A stretch of 64,000 bases of DNA from an uncultured Verrucomicrobiota bacterium (lineage in GTDB: Bacteria; Verrucomicrobiota; Kiritimatiellia; CAJWTS01). Of the stretch, positions 45,312 to 54,286 are shown in pieces. Numbering within the stretch: the stretch's first letter is position 1; every line of letters begins with the position of its first letter. A program made the position numbers and the translations under genes. The stretch covers positions 1-64,000 of the forward strand of contig CAJWTS010000005.1 in NCBI GenBank assembly GCA_913047795.1, written 5' to 3'. The notes below the pieces were generated by a model. That model saw only the letters and a list, made by a program, of their open reading frames with translations, ran no database searches and was not told the DNA's origin.

Positions 45312-46325
45312 ATGCAACAAGTCCATATCGCACGCGCGCCCGTCCGCGTCGACCCGGCCGGCGGTGGCACGGACGCACCGCCCTTCTGCACCGACTACGG
45401 CGGGAGGGTTGTGAATTTCGGCGTCGCGCTCTACATCCACGCCCGACTTGCGATCCGGAACGACGACCCGACGGTCACGATCACAAGCCGTGATCTGGGT
45501 GTGACTATCGAGTCCCCCAACGTCCAGGCACTCGAAATTAACGGTGAGCTGGATCTGCTCAAAGGGATTGCTCGGCGCATGGACCCCCCGTGGGGATTTC
45601 ACCTGACGGTCGAGTCCGACGTGCCACCCGGAAGCGGACTTGGATCATCCGGGGCGGCCAGTGTCGCCTGCGTGGGCGCGTTCGATCAGGCATCCGGCAT
45701 CGACCGCAGCCAGGTTGAGGCCGCCGAGCTGGCCAACGCCGTGGAGCGTGAGGACCTCGGCATGCCGGGCGGCAGCCAGGACAGCTACGGGGCGGCGCTT
45801 GGCGGCATGAACCTGATTACCTACCATCGGGACGGCAAGACAACGGCCCATTCACTCGCCGTGCCCGATGCGATGCGGCATGAGCTCAATCGGCGAAGCG
45901 TGCTGGTGTATACGGGCGAAGTCCATCTCTCGGGCAGTATTCACCACGACATCAAAGAGAGTTACGCCCTGGCCGACAGTCCGACGGTGGACGCGATGAA
46001 GCATCTTGCGCGTGTCGCAGCATCCGCCGCGGAAGCACTTGAAGCCGGCGAGACCGATCGATTCGGTGCCTGCCTTGCGGAGAACTGGGTTCATCATAAG
46101 CGCCTGCACCCCAGCTGCACGAGCGCCCGGCTTGAGGCGTTCTACGACGCGGCGCGTGCCTTCGTCGTGGGCGGAAAAACATGCGGTGCCGGAGGGGGCG
46201 GCTGCATCCTGTTTCTGGCCCGAGAGGGCCAACGACACGATCTGCGCGAGACCTGTATCGGCCTGGGGGGGGTTCCCTACCCCTTTCAGATTGCGCCGGA
46301 AGGGCTTGTTCGGTGGTCGGTATAG
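45312..46325 (+). CDS. GHMP-family sugar kinase (HddA-like)
   Basis: 337 residues from ATG 45312. GHMP kinase motifs: ARAPVRVDPAGGGTDAPPF at the N-terminus, PPGSGLGSSGAASV as the phosphate loop and KTCGAGGGGCILFLA near the C-terminus. The GGGTD opening is typical of heptose-7-phosphate and fucose kinases rather than galactokinase or mevalonate kinase. It may serve surface-sugar activation with the divergent glycosyltransferase. Exact substrate unknown. Confidence 0.82.
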   Translation: MQQVHIARAPVRVDPAGGGTDAPPFCTDYGGRVVNFGVALYIHARLAIRNDDPTVTITSRDLGVTIESPNVQALEINGELDLLKGIARRMDPPWGFHLTVESDVPPGSGLGSSGAASVACVGAFDQASGIDRSQVEAAELANAVEREDLGMPGGSQDSYGAALGGMNLITYHRDGKTTAHSLAVPDAMRHELNRRSVLVYTGEVHLSGSIHHDIKESYALADSPTVDAMKHLARVAASAAEALEAGETDRFGACLAENWVHHKRLHPSCTSARLEAFYDAARAFVVGGKTCGAGGGGCILFLAREGQRHDLRETCIGLGGVPYPFQIAPEGLVRWSV

Positions 46326-46662
46326 ATCGGCTGCAACCCACTCGATAATGGGTACTTCGAGCCCTCCCAGTCGCCGCACACGGCGAAAGATGGCGTCGTT
46401 ACACATGCGTTTGATGCGTGGGATTCTCTCCAGATCCATGCGGCGGATCAGTTCGCGCGCATGTCGTTGTCCCTCTTTTTCAGTAGCGCCGGATTTACAG
46501 CAGCACAAGTACTTGGTGCTGCCAAGTACGCGCTCGCGGTTTTGACCGGCCCGCGCAATCCTGAGAACCCGTCAACGCCCTGGATTGTCGGGGAATGGTC
46601 TTTTTTATGCCGTTTGAAGTCGGACTTGAACGGGGGCACGCTTTGTGCTCCGATAAAAGGCG
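46326..46662. other. Gap between GHMP kinase and pseudopilin genes
   Basis: 337 bp without a confident gene. On the minus strand, 46465-46330 translates to a protein-like stretch (MDLERIPRIKRMCNDAIFRR, then LGGLEVPIIEW) that continues into antisense of the kinase. It may be a remnant of a lost gene or chance. Confidence 0.4.
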
Positions 46663-47148
46663 GTGGAAAGCAGTCGCACAATACATTTCCGTCGTGGCTT
46701 CACGGTATTGGAGATCATGATTGCAGTGGGCATCATCGGCCTGCTCGCATTGATCGCAATTCCGGCCTTTATGAAGGCACGGCAAAGAACCCAGGTGACG
46801 CAGATAGCCAGCAATTTGCGCGTGTTTAGCCATGCGTTCCAGCAGTACGCAATCGAGAACGGAGACTACCCGCCGGATTCACACCTGCCCGCCCCGTACC
46901 ATCTGCCGAACACCCTGATAGAGGAGTATATCAATGCGCCGCTCTGGGCGGCAACGACATCCCTCGGCGGCAACTACAACTGGGAGGGGCTCGACAGCTA
47001 TCCGTATGCCGGCATTTCGATCTTTGCGGCTACTGCGCCAGTTGCACGTTTCCAGGAGCTGGACGAGATGCTGGATGACGGCGTTCTGTCCGAGGGCCAA
47101 TTCCGCCAGACACCGAACGGTCGCTACACGTTTATCGTCGAGGAATAA
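46663..47148 (+). CDS. Type II secretion/type IV pseudopilin-like protein
   Basis: 161 residues from a GTG start preceded by AAAAGG. The N-terminus has a prepilin cleavage and methylation site, RRG followed by FTVLEIMIAVGIIGLLALIAIP, with Glu at +5 and the hydrophobic helix of class III prepilins. The globular part (about 50-161) is rich in Tyr, Pro and Asn, as in many pseudopilins of PVC bacteria. It stands alone, far from the secretin operon at 1.7-7.8 kb, and converges with a Ser/Thr kinase gene 15 bp away. Confidence 0.85.
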   Translation: MESSRTIHFRRGFTVLEIMIAVGIIGLLALIAIPAFMKARQRTQVTQIASNLRVFSHAFQQYAIENGDYPPDSHLPAPYHLPNTLIEEYINAPLWAATTSLGGNYNWEGLDSYPYAGISIFAATAPVARFQELDEMLDDGVLSEGQFRQTPNGRYTFIVEE

Positions 47149-47163
47149 CTCCGGGCACGTCGC

Positions 47164-48375
47164 CTACAGCAGCGTAACGCGCTGCGTCTTGGGGTCGACC
47201 AGTGACGACAGGTATTCTGATAGATCGCGAGCCAGCTGTGTATCTGCGCCGGACTGGACCATCTGGTGATCGATCACAACCAATCCGTCGTCGCCCGATT
47301 CTGCTTCCTTTGCGTCACGGAAACGCTTCTGGGGATCGGGATCGATCAGGCGCTGGATGATTCGAACCAACGGTTCGTTGCGGCGCACGTCGTCCGGCAG
47401 TAGGCTATCGAGTCGAGCCGGTAACTCCATCTTCACACCCAGCAGGCGAGCCTCATCGATAACGCTGACATCCAGCATTGGTTTACCCCGTAACAACTCC
47501 AGGCCCAGAAGACCCACGCTGTAGAGGTCGGTCGCGATCGATCCCGTGCGGCGCTCATGTGTCTCGGGCGCCATATACAGTGGCGACCCCAGAAGGAAGG
47601 ACACTTCTTCGCCGACCATTACCGCTCGTCCGAAGTCAACGACTTTAACGGTGCCCAAGCGGTCAATCATGATGTTGCCGGGCTTCACGTCATAGTGCAG
47701 GAAATTCATTTCGTGCAGCCGTTCGAGGCCGCGCAGGACGCGGCGCAGCACGTAGACCACAACCTCCGGCCGCAGCCGGGCGGGGCTGTCCGGATCGAAT
47801 ACAAACAGCCGCCCACACAATCGCCCCCAGTCGTCCGGCCCCGTCCGTTGCTTTGCCACTTGCAAGTTTTCGGGATTAAGCAATCGCGTCAAATCAAGTC
47901 CGTCGATCGCGTCCATCTGGACGTATCCGATGCCGTAAGTCTCTTCGTAGGAGTGACGCGATACGAGATTCGGGCTCTGTAAGACCTGCAGCTGCGTCAA
48001 TTGCGATGCGATGCGGCCCATGTCCCGCCAGTATTCCTGCGGCGAGCGATAAAGCTCCGGATCCATCACCTTGATGGCGTGACGCGTTATGCACCCGCGT
48101 GCGCCCTGACGCAGGCCCAGGAAAACGACGCCCTGACGTCCGCGGCCAAGCTCCTCCAGCAACTGGTATGCGACCGGGTAATGAATGCCACGCGCATCTA
48201 GAATCGCGCGGTAGTGCCGCCGCAACTCGTCCATGGCAACCGCCGTCTGGTCGGGCACCGGCGCCGGATCCTCGCCCTGCGGCATCACCAGCGTCGAGGC
48301 GACAGATACCGGCCGTTTCAGAGCGCCTACAGTCGTCGATCCATCGGCCGCGATCAGTTTTTTGTCGGTAGTCAT
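47164..48375 (-). CDS. Eukaryotic-like Ser/Thr protein kinase
   Basis: 403 residues, no membrane segment. Kinase subdomains: ELGRGRQGVVF (P-loop, about residue 75), AIKVMD (ATP lysine), FLHYDVKPGNIMI (catalytic loop), VKVVDFGRAV (metal Asp in DFG) and YMAPETHE. The catalytic Asp is kept but the preceding Arg is Tyr, so activation-loop phosphorylation may not be needed. N-terminal 65 residues are low in structure with several Thr, possible autophosphorylation sites. It could phosphorylate proteins read by FHA domains such as the regulator at 21201. Confidence 0.88.
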   Translation of the reverse strand: MTTDKKLIAADGSTTVGALKRPVSVASTLVMPQGEDPAPVPDQTAVAMDELRRHYRAILDARGIHYPVAYQLLEELGRGRQGVVFLGLRQGARGCITRHAIKVMDPELYRSPQEYWRDMGRIASQLTQLQVLQSPNLVSRHSYEETYGIGYVQMDAIDGLDLTRLLNPENLQVAKQRTGPDDWGRLCGRLFVFDPDSPARLRPEVVVYVLRRVLRGLERLHEMNFLHYDVKPGNIMIDRLGTVKVVDFGRAVMVGEEVSFLLGSPLYMAPETHERRTGSIATDLYSVGLLGLELLRGKPMLDVSVIDEARLLGVKMELPARLDSLLPDDVRRNEPLVRIIQRLIDPDPQKRFRDAKEAESGDDGLVVIDHQMVQSGADTQLARDLSEYLSSLVDPKTQRVTLL

Positions 48376-48390
48376 CCTGCCTTTAATCTA

Positions 48391-48419
48391 AAAATAATCA
48401 GGTTATCGCCAATCGTCAA
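48391..48419 (-). promoter_or_regulatory. Possible promoter for the Ser/Thr kinase gene
   Basis: On the minus strand TTGACG (48414-48419, five of six) and TATTTT (48391-48396, four of six) are separated by 17 bp. The -10 box ends 15 bp before the ATG at 48375. Confidence 0.45.
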
Positions 48420-48511
48420 GCTCGATACAGCCAATCCATTAAGCCCTGAATACGTATATCCTGACCTAATCATGACACGCCCGGACGGATATGGCAAGTG
48501 AATGCTTGCAG

Positions 48512-48552
48512 GATCATTGATCGTTATGATTAGATTCGATCATGTTCGATCA
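48512..48552 (+). promoter_or_regulatory. Possible DeoR-type operator at the regulator start
   Basis: A perfect 11-bp palindrome GATCATTGATC (48512-48522) is followed by two direct copies of TTCGATCA at 48535 and 48545, 10 bp apart. TGATCG (48518) and CGATCA (48537) also form an inverted pair. The sites overlap the start codon at 48542, as expected for autoregulation. Confidence 0.35.
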
Positions 48553-49297
48553 GGAGCGGCAACATAGTATATGCACCCTCATCGCCCGAAACGGGCGGCA
48601 AACTGTGCGTGAACTGCAGTCTGCGCTAGGCGCTTCTCCGGCCACTATTCGGCGTGACCTCACCCATCTTGACCGTATCGGTCGTATTATTCGCGTACAC
48701 GGGGGGGCGATCGATCCAGGGCAATTTGGAGGGGAAAAGACCTTCGACGATCGCGGTCGTCGAGAGCGTAGATCGAAAGCTGCGATCGCTGACAGCGCTG
48801 TCGATATTGCACGGGGCTACGGCGTCGTATATGTCGACGCGGGCACGACCTGCCTCCCGATTGGCCGTCGATTGTTGGGTGTCGCCGATCTCACGATTTA
48901 TACGAATTCGATCCCGCTCGCCGCGACACCGGGTACCGCGGCGGAAGTCGTCTGTATCGGCGGCACGGTCAAGCACGTCAGCAGCGCACTTGTCGACGGC
49001 CTCGCACTGGGATGGATCCGACGTCTGCGGTTTCCGCTCGCATTCATCGGAGCATCGGGCCTGTCTGCGACTGACGGTGCGTCAGCGAGTGCGACCGACG
49101 AAGCAGCACTCAAACAGCTCGTTATCGAACGCTCCGAACGGTCCGTGCTCGTCGCGGACAGCACCAAGTGGGATCGCGCGGCCGATGTCGTCTTTGCCGA
49201 CTGGCCCGTCATCAACGACTGGATCTGCGACGACCGCCTCGCGCCGCGCGCCGCGAAGGCGGTTCGCGATCACGGCGTCAACGTGATCCTAGCCTGA
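48542..49297 (+). CDS. DeoR-family transcription regulator
   Basis: 251 residues. N-terminal DeoR helix-turn-helix (about 5-57): RQTVRELQSALGASPATIRRDLTHLDRIGRI-type sequence ending IRVHGGA. The C-terminal sugar-phosphate-sensing domain (about 75-235) has VYVDAGTTCLPI, IYTNSIP, VVCIGGTV, FIGASGLS and VLVADSTKWD. DeoR proteins usually repress the operon they precede until a phosphorylated ligand binds. It lies 72 bp upstream of the corrinoid methyl-transfer genes on the same strand and is the best candidate regulator for them. Confidence 0.9.
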   Translation: MFDQERQHSICTLIARNGRQTVRELQSALGASPATIRRDLTHLDRIGRIIRVHGGAIDPGQFGGEKTFDDRGRRERRSKAAIADSAVDIARGYGVVYVDAGTTCLPIGRRLLGVADLTIYTNSIPLAATPGTAAEVVCIGGTVKHVSSALVDGLALGWIRRLRFPLAFIGASGLSATDGASASATDEAALKQLVIERSERSVLVADSTKWDRAADVVFADWPVINDWICDDRLAPRAAKAVRDHGVNVILA

Positions 49298-49369
49298 GCC
49301 CCGGTTCCCGGCATGCCAACCAATATTGATAGTCCTTCCGCCCTACCCACCGACTGAGAAAGCTGCCGC

Positions 49370-51304
49370 GTGCCCCAGACACCAAAACAGTTGATGCATG
49401 AAGCCATGTCCATGGGACAGCCCTCGCGCGTTCCAACCATGTGTCAACTCGCGATCGGCCACGTGATGCTCAACACGGATATTCATCCGATCGACTATTT
49501 TCTCTCGAGCGATGCCTACGCCGAGGGCTTGCTGCGTATGCGCGAAGCCTACGACTTCGACGGTATCCTGCTACACAAGCCCGGACGCGAGCCGGAATTC
49601 GGCGGATTGATCGACTCGATCGACCGCGATCTGGATGAGCCGACAATCTACTTGAAAGACGGTACGCGCATCGAGTGCATGCGAAATGACGATCCGTACT
49701 ACCGCGATGACGGCCGCTATACTCGCCCGGCCGTGCCCGATCTGGACCCGGCCAATCCCTTCTCCTGGGCCGCGGAGTCCTTCATGCATTGGAGTATCCA
49801 CAAAGGTTCTACGAACTGGCGTCAACCTGATGCGTTTCCCGATTACTGGTTCGACGCGATCGACGCGGTACGGAAGGCCCTCGGGGACGCGTATTCGATA
49901 CACGGCGAAGTGCGTGCGCCCATCGATCATTTCTTCATGGCGGCCGGAATCGAGGAAGGCGCCCAGGCGTTCATTCTCCATCGCGACCATACGCACCGCC
50001 TGATGGATGCATTCGCAGACATTACAGCCGCGTGGGCGGTTGCTCAGGTGCATCGCGGATGCGACGCCATCAAGATTTCTTCGCCCTTCGCCGGCGCTGC
50101 TTTCCTGTCCCCCGAGATGTACGCGGAATGGGTGGTACCCTACGAGGGACGTGTCGCGAGCGCCGTACGAGCAGCCGGTGCATTTGTGTACACGCATACC
50201 TGCGGCGCGATCGGCGACCGGCTCGATCTCATGACCCGCTCGGGCCTGAGCGGGGTCGAGACGCTGGACCCGCCGCCGCTTGGAACGGTTGAACTGGACG
50301 AAGCGAAGGACTTGCTGCGGGATCGCCTTTTCATCAAGGGTAATATCGACCCGGTCAACGGGCTGCTGCGTAACGACCTGGCAACCGCGCGCAGGGTCGT
50401 CGAAGACGTTTACGCGGTCGGCTGCCGTGGCGGGCAATACATCCTCAGCACGGCCTGCAGTGTCGCACCCCCTACACCGCCGGAGAATATCCGGCTCCTG
50501 GCTGAATGTGTCCGCCGGCATGCCGGCACGAAGAGTCCATGGACGCCCGCCAACCTTCCCCGTAAGGCGCCCGCGAATGCGTTACCTGTACCGTCCGCTG
50601 CTGCGACAGACGACGCCACCGGCGTAGACGATTTCGCGACAGACGGCCGGACCGACTACGCCCTGATGAACCAGATCCTCTACGAAGGTAACGCCGCGAA
50701 GGTGAAGGAAATGACGGAGCGCGCTTTGACCGAAGGCCTTCCGCCGCGCACGATCCTGGCCAATGGGCTGATTGCCGGCATGAGCGTCGTCGGCGAAGAC
50801 TTTAAGCAACGCCGGCTCTTTCTACCCCAGGTGCTGATCGCCGCCAAGGCGATGAAGGCCGGCATGGCCATCCTGCAGCCCTTGCTGACCGACCAGGATG
50901 GCCAGAACTCGCACAGCGGCACGCTGCTGATGGGAACGGTTAAGGGAGATCTACACGATATCGGTAAGAATATCGTATGCATGATGGCCGAGGGCGCCGG
51001 ATTCAATGTCATCAACATCGGGGTGGACCAAAACGTTGACGCCTTTATCCAGGCCGCCCGGGAGCACAAGGCCGACATCGTAGGCATGAGTGCACTATTG
51101 ACCACAACCATGGTGTATATGAAAACGGTGATCGACGCGTTCCACGAGGCAGGAATGGACGACGTCTGTTTCGTATGTGTCGGCGGCGCGCCGGTAACCG
51201 AAATGTTCGGTGACGAAGTTGGGGCCGATGGCTACGCGGACGATGCCCCGAGTGCCGTTGAATTGTTTCGAACGCTGATGGAGAAAAAATGCCGGTTACC
51301 TTGA
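49370..51304 (+). CDS. Fused UroD-type methyltransferase and corrinoid-binding protein
   Basis: 644 residues from a GTG. Residues about 1-385 are a uroporphyrinogen-decarboxylase-fold methyltransferase (MtaA/CmuA type) with HTCGAIGDRL, a His-x-Cys zinc site, and GNIDPVNGLL. Residues about 420-500 are a helical B12-binding cap (GNAAKVKEMTERAL, LIAGMSVVGEDFK). Residues about 515-640 are the cobalamin domain with DLHDIGKNIV, where His is the lower cobalt ligand, and GMSALLTTTM. CmuA shares this fusion, but other families use it too; the methyl donor is unknown. It overlaps the RACo gene by 16 bp. Confidence 0.88.
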   Translation: MPQTPKQLMHEAMSMGQPSRVPTMCQLAIGHVMLNTDIHPIDYFLSSDAYAEGLLRMREAYDFDGILLHKPGREPEFGGLIDSIDRDLDEPTIYLKDGTRIECMRNDDPYYRDDGRYTRPAVPDLDPANPFSWAAESFMHWSIHKGSTNWRQPDAFPDYWFDAIDAVRKALGDAYSIHGEVRAPIDHFFMAAGIEEGAQAFILHRDHTHRLMDAFADITAAWAVAQVHRGCDAIKISSPFAGAAFLSPEMYAEWVVPYEGRVASAVRAAGAFVYTHTCGAIGDRLDLMTRSGLSGVETLDPPPLGTVELDEAKDLLRDRLFIKGNIDPVNGLLRNDLATARRVVEDVYAVGCRGGQYILSTACSVAPPTPPENIRLLAECVRRHAGTKSPWTPANLPRKAPANALPVPSAAATDDATGVDDFATDGRTDYALMNQILYEGNAAKVKEMTERALTEGLPPRTILANGLIAGMSVVGEDFKQRRLFLPQVLIAAKAMKAGMAILQPLLTDQDGQNSHSGTLLMGTVKGDLHDIGKNIVCMMAEGAGFNVINIGVDQNVDAFIQAAREHKADIVGMSALLTTTMVYMKTVIDAFHEAGMDDVCFVCVGGAPVTEMFGDEVGADGYADDAPSAVELFRTLMEKKCRLP

Positions 51305-52929
51305 CAATCGATTCCAGAGAGATCGCGGCGGTGCCGGAGAAGTCGATCTTCGATCACGCCGAGCAGCTTGACGTTCGCGTTCCGACCTCATGCTTCAAGC
51401 AGGGGAAATGTCGTGAATGCCTCGTCGAAATTCTCGAAGGCATGGATTTGCTAACGCCGCCCAGCGACGAGGAGGCCCATCTCGAAGAAAACTTTCGCCT
51501 GTCCTGCCGTACGCACGTTGCCGCGACGGAGGGCCGTGTCCGCTGCCATACGCTGCGCCGCGCCCCGTTACGAATCCAGGAAGGTGGTCTCGACGTCGCG
51601 GGCGACCTTGAAATCGATCCGGCCGTGACCCGCGACGGTGATCGTGTCCTTTTGGACGGAGTCGAAATCGCACAATCGCCCGGACCGCTGCTCGGCCTGG
51701 CCGTGGATATCGGGACGACAACGGTTGTCATGCGTCTTGTCGACCTGGAAACGGGTAACGTGCTGGCCGTGCAGTCGTTCGAGAATCCTCAACGATTCGG
51801 CGGATCCGACATTATGGCACGCATCAAGTACGACGGCGACCACAAAGGACGCCTGTTGCGGCGCACCTTGCTTGGATACCTGAACCACGCCATCGAGGAC
51901 CTTCCCTGTGATCCGACGACGATCTACGAAATGGTGGTCGTGGGCAACTCGACGATGCGCGACATCTTCTTCGGCCTGGACGTACAATCGATCGGTCAGA
52001 AACCGTATCGGTCCCTTACAGAGCACGACTTCCGCGAAGGCAAAGTCGACACAACGCAACTGTGCCGACCAGCGCGCACGTTTCGATTTCCGATTCATCC
52101 CGAGGCACGGGTTGTCGGCCTGCCCCTCGTTTCGGGACATGTGGGCGCGGATACCGCAGCCTGCATGTTGGCTATCGGCATCGAAAACGAGAACCGAACC
52201 TTCGCCCTGATGGACATTGGAACAAACACGGAACTACTGCTGGGCAACGGCGAACGCGTGATGGCGGCGTCCTGTCCGGCGGGACCGGCCTTCGAAGGCG
52301 GAAAACTCTCCTGTGGCATGCCCGGACTCGATGGCGCAATCGAGCGTGTCGGCCTGGACGACACCGGGCGGCCGGACCTGACCGTCATCGGAGATCAGCC
52401 ACCCGTGGGTATCTGCGGGTCCGGCTTGATCGACCTCGTCAGCGAATTGCTGCGTATCGGCCGGCTCGATACAATGGGCCGGTTTACCGCTGAAGACGAG
52501 ACCGTGTTCACGCTCGACCCGACGCAGAACGTTTACCTGACGGAGCCGGACATCGGAGAACTAGCCCAGGCAAAGGCCGCCAACGCATCGGGACTGCACA
52601 TTGTCTTTGAACATTACGGCATCGCCTTCGAAGAGGTGGACGTCTTCTATCTCGCCGGCGGATTCGCGCGCCATATCGATGTAGAAGCAGCCAAACGGAT
52701 CGGATTAGTGCCGGACATCCCTTCCGCAAAAATCGTTCAGATCGGAAACGCGGCGATCCTCGGCGCGACCCGCGCCCTCGTCTCGATGCGAGAGCGCGAG
52801 TCGCTCGAGAAAATCGTGCGGCGCATAGAACATGTCGAGTTGGAGCAGAACCCACATTTCTTCGACTACTTCGTGGAGGGATGCCAGTTTGTTCGCATCC
52901 AGCGATTGGATCCCGAAGCATTTATCTAG
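51289..52929 (+). CDS. Reductive activator of corrinoid proteins (RACo-like), ferredoxin-ASKHA fusion
   Basis: 546 residues. Residues about 1-85 form a [2Fe-2S] ferredoxin domain with CFKQGKCRECLVEI and a later SCR cysteine. The rest is an ASKHA ATPase: DIGTTTVVMRLVDL, VVGNSTMRDIFFG, LMDIGTNTELLLG, GICGSGLIDLVSE and YLAGGFARHID. RACo uses ATP to reduce inactive Co(II) corrinoid to Co(I), restarting the methyl carrier encoded just upstream. The overlap with that gene fits a stoichiometric partnership. Confidence 0.93.
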   Translation: MPVTLTIDSREIAAVPEKSIFDHAEQLDVRVPTSCFKQGKCRECLVEILEGMDLLTPPSDEEAHLEENFRLSCRTHVAATEGRVRCHTLRRAPLRIQEGGLDVAGDLEIDPAVTRDGDRVLLDGVEIAQSPGPLLGLAVDIGTTTVVMRLVDLETGNVLAVQSFENPQRFGGSDIMARIKYDGDHKGRLLRRTLLGYLNHAIEDLPCDPTTIYEMVVVGNSTMRDIFFGLDVQSIGQKPYRSLTEHDFREGKVDTTQLCRPARTFRFPIHPEARVVGLPLVSGHVGADTAACMLAIGIENENRTFALMDIGTNTELLLGNGERVMAASCPAGPAFEGGKLSCGMPGLDGAIERVGLDDTGRPDLTVIGDQPPVGICGSGLIDLVSELLRIGRLDTMGRFTAEDETVFTLDPTQNVYLTEPDIGELAQAKAANASGLHIVFEHYGIAFEEVDVFYLAGGFARHIDVEAAKRIGLVPDIPSAKIVQIGNAAILGATRALVSMRERESLEKIVRRIEHVELEQNPHFFDYFVEGCQFVRIQRLDPEAFI

Positions 52930-52933
52930 ACCG

Positions 52934-53386
52934 ATGCCTGCCTGCTACGCATTTCGAGATCGTGCCTTGCGCCGCTGGTCGTCCGACCATCTCCGGCTCG
53001 AGGATATGGGTGACACACGCCTGCTCGCCGTATTCGATTACCGGGGTTCATCGTGCAGCAACGATGCTTTCGACATGATTTTCGAGGTTACGCTGGAATC
53101 TGTTAACGGGCGGCGGCGCATCGTATCGAGCCGCTTACGTCTTCACCGGGAGACCGCAGCGCTGGACACGATGTGTGCGTTCGGCCAGGCGGGCAGTCTG
53201 TTCAAGGCGGAAATCGACAGCTGCCGTCCGCTTGAAGGCAGATGGCTGGAAGACGCGCTCGAATGGGAAGCGGAGGTGGAACCCGCAGGCTGTCTTTGCG
53301 AGCCGACGTACCGTAATCACAAATGGCGAATCGTGCTACAAACGATCCATTATAGACTGGAGAATCCCCACGATGACACTGCTTGA
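52934..53386 (+). CDS. Conserved-looking 150-residue protein of the methyl-transfer operon
   Basis: The ATG at 52934 lies 4 bp after the RACo stop, and the 3' end overlaps the next gene by 14 bp, so it belongs to the operon. No signal peptide or membrane segment. It is soluble and beta-rich, with paired-looking features: FDYRGSSCSNDAF near residue 33 and PAGCLCEPTYRNHKWRIVLQT near the end. The four Cys and the HKW segment could bind metal or contact an electron donor. I recall similar unnamed proteins beside corrinoid methyltransferases but know no function. Confidence 0.7.
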   Translation: MPACYAFRDRALRRWSSDHLRLEDMGDTRLLAVFDYRGSSCSNDAFDMIFEVTLESVNGRRRIVSSRLRLHRETAALDTMCAFGQAGSLFKAEIDSCRPLEGRWLEDALEWEAEVEPAGCLCEPTYRNHKWRIVLQTIHYRLENPHDDTA

Positions 53387-54272
53387 ACAACTCGCACAGA
53401 AGACGCTGGTCGGTGATGGGGCCATGGGAAGCCAACTTCAAAACGCGGGGCTCGAACCGGGCGGCTGCGGCGAAGCCTGGAACATCGAACATCCCGATCG
53501 TGTGCTCGCCATTCAGCGCGGGTACGTCGCGGCGGGATCCGATTGTCTGACCACGAACACGTTCGGCGGCTGCCGCGTCATGCTTGAACGCCACGCGCTG
53601 GGCCATGAAGTTGCGGCCATCAACCGGGCGGCGGTCGAGATTGCGCGCGAAGCCTTCGGTGACCGCCCCGGCTTCGTGATCGGCGACATCGGGCCCTTCG
53701 GCGGGCTGATGGAACCCTACGGCGAGGTCCCCGCGGCGGACGTCCGCGACGCATTTGGTGAACAAGCACGCGCCCTGGTGGACGCGGGGGCCGATGCGAT
53801 CATTATCGAGACGCAGACCGCGTTCGAGGAATTGAAACTCGGCATCGACGCGGCCCGCGAGGCCGGTGCCACTTGCGTTATTGGGTCCATGGCCTACGAC
53901 GTGGGCCAGGATGAGAGCCAGATCTTCACCATGATGGGCATTCATCCGCAGATGGCCGCGGAGTTCTTGAGCGAAAACGGCGCGGACATCGTCGCGCTGA
54001 ATTGCGGAACGGGCATGGACATGCGGTATGCCGAGCATGCCGTGCGTGTGTACCGCGAAACGTGCAATCTGCCGCTCATGGCTCAGCCTAACGCCGGCCT
54101 TCCAGAGCTCATCAAAATGAAGGTGCATTACGGCGAGAGCCCGGAACAGATGGCGGCCGGCGTTCCCGGATTGCTCGCAGCCGGGGCGAACATTGTTGGC
54201 GCGTGTTGCGGCAGCACGGCCGATCATATCCGCTTGATTCGAACAGCCGTCGATCAACACGCTGAAACGTAA
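53373..54272 (+). CDS. Homocysteine S-methyltransferase domain protein
   Basis: 299 residues from ATG 53373. A (beta/alpha)8 homocysteine-binding barrel like the first module of cobalamin-dependent methionine synthase: LVGDGAMGSQLQNAGL, TNTFGGCRVML, GPFGGLMEPYG and AGADAIIIETQT. The zinc ligands are the Cys in ALNCGTG and the Cys pair in GACCGST. It has no folate, B12 or activation module of its own, so it probably takes the methyl group from the separate corrinoid protein of this operon to make methionine. Confidence 0.9.
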   Translation: MTLLEQLAQKTLVGDGAMGSQLQNAGLEPGGCGEAWNIEHPDRVLAIQRGYVAAGSDCLTTNTFGGCRVMLERHALGHEVAAINRAAVEIAREAFGDRPGFVIGDIGPFGGLMEPYGEVPAADVRDAFGEQARALVDAGADAIIIETQTAFEELKLGIDAAREAGATCVIGSMAYDVGQDESQIFTMMGIHPQMAAEFLSENGADIVALNCGTGMDMRYAEHAVRVYRETCNLPLMAQPNAGLPELIKMKVHYGESPEQMAAGVPGLLAAGANIVGACCGSTADHIRLIRTAVDQHAET

Positions 54273-54286
54273 ACGCCCCGGACATC

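Noticed and set aside
46461-46829. 122-codon plus-strand frame before the pseudopilin
   Set aside because: It overlaps the pseudopilin gene in another frame and its text is low in structure with no recognisable signal or domain.
49298-49369. Cobalamin or SAM riboswitch before the methyl-transfer operon
   Set aside because: The 72-bp gap is too short for either and lacks a B12-box-like sequence.
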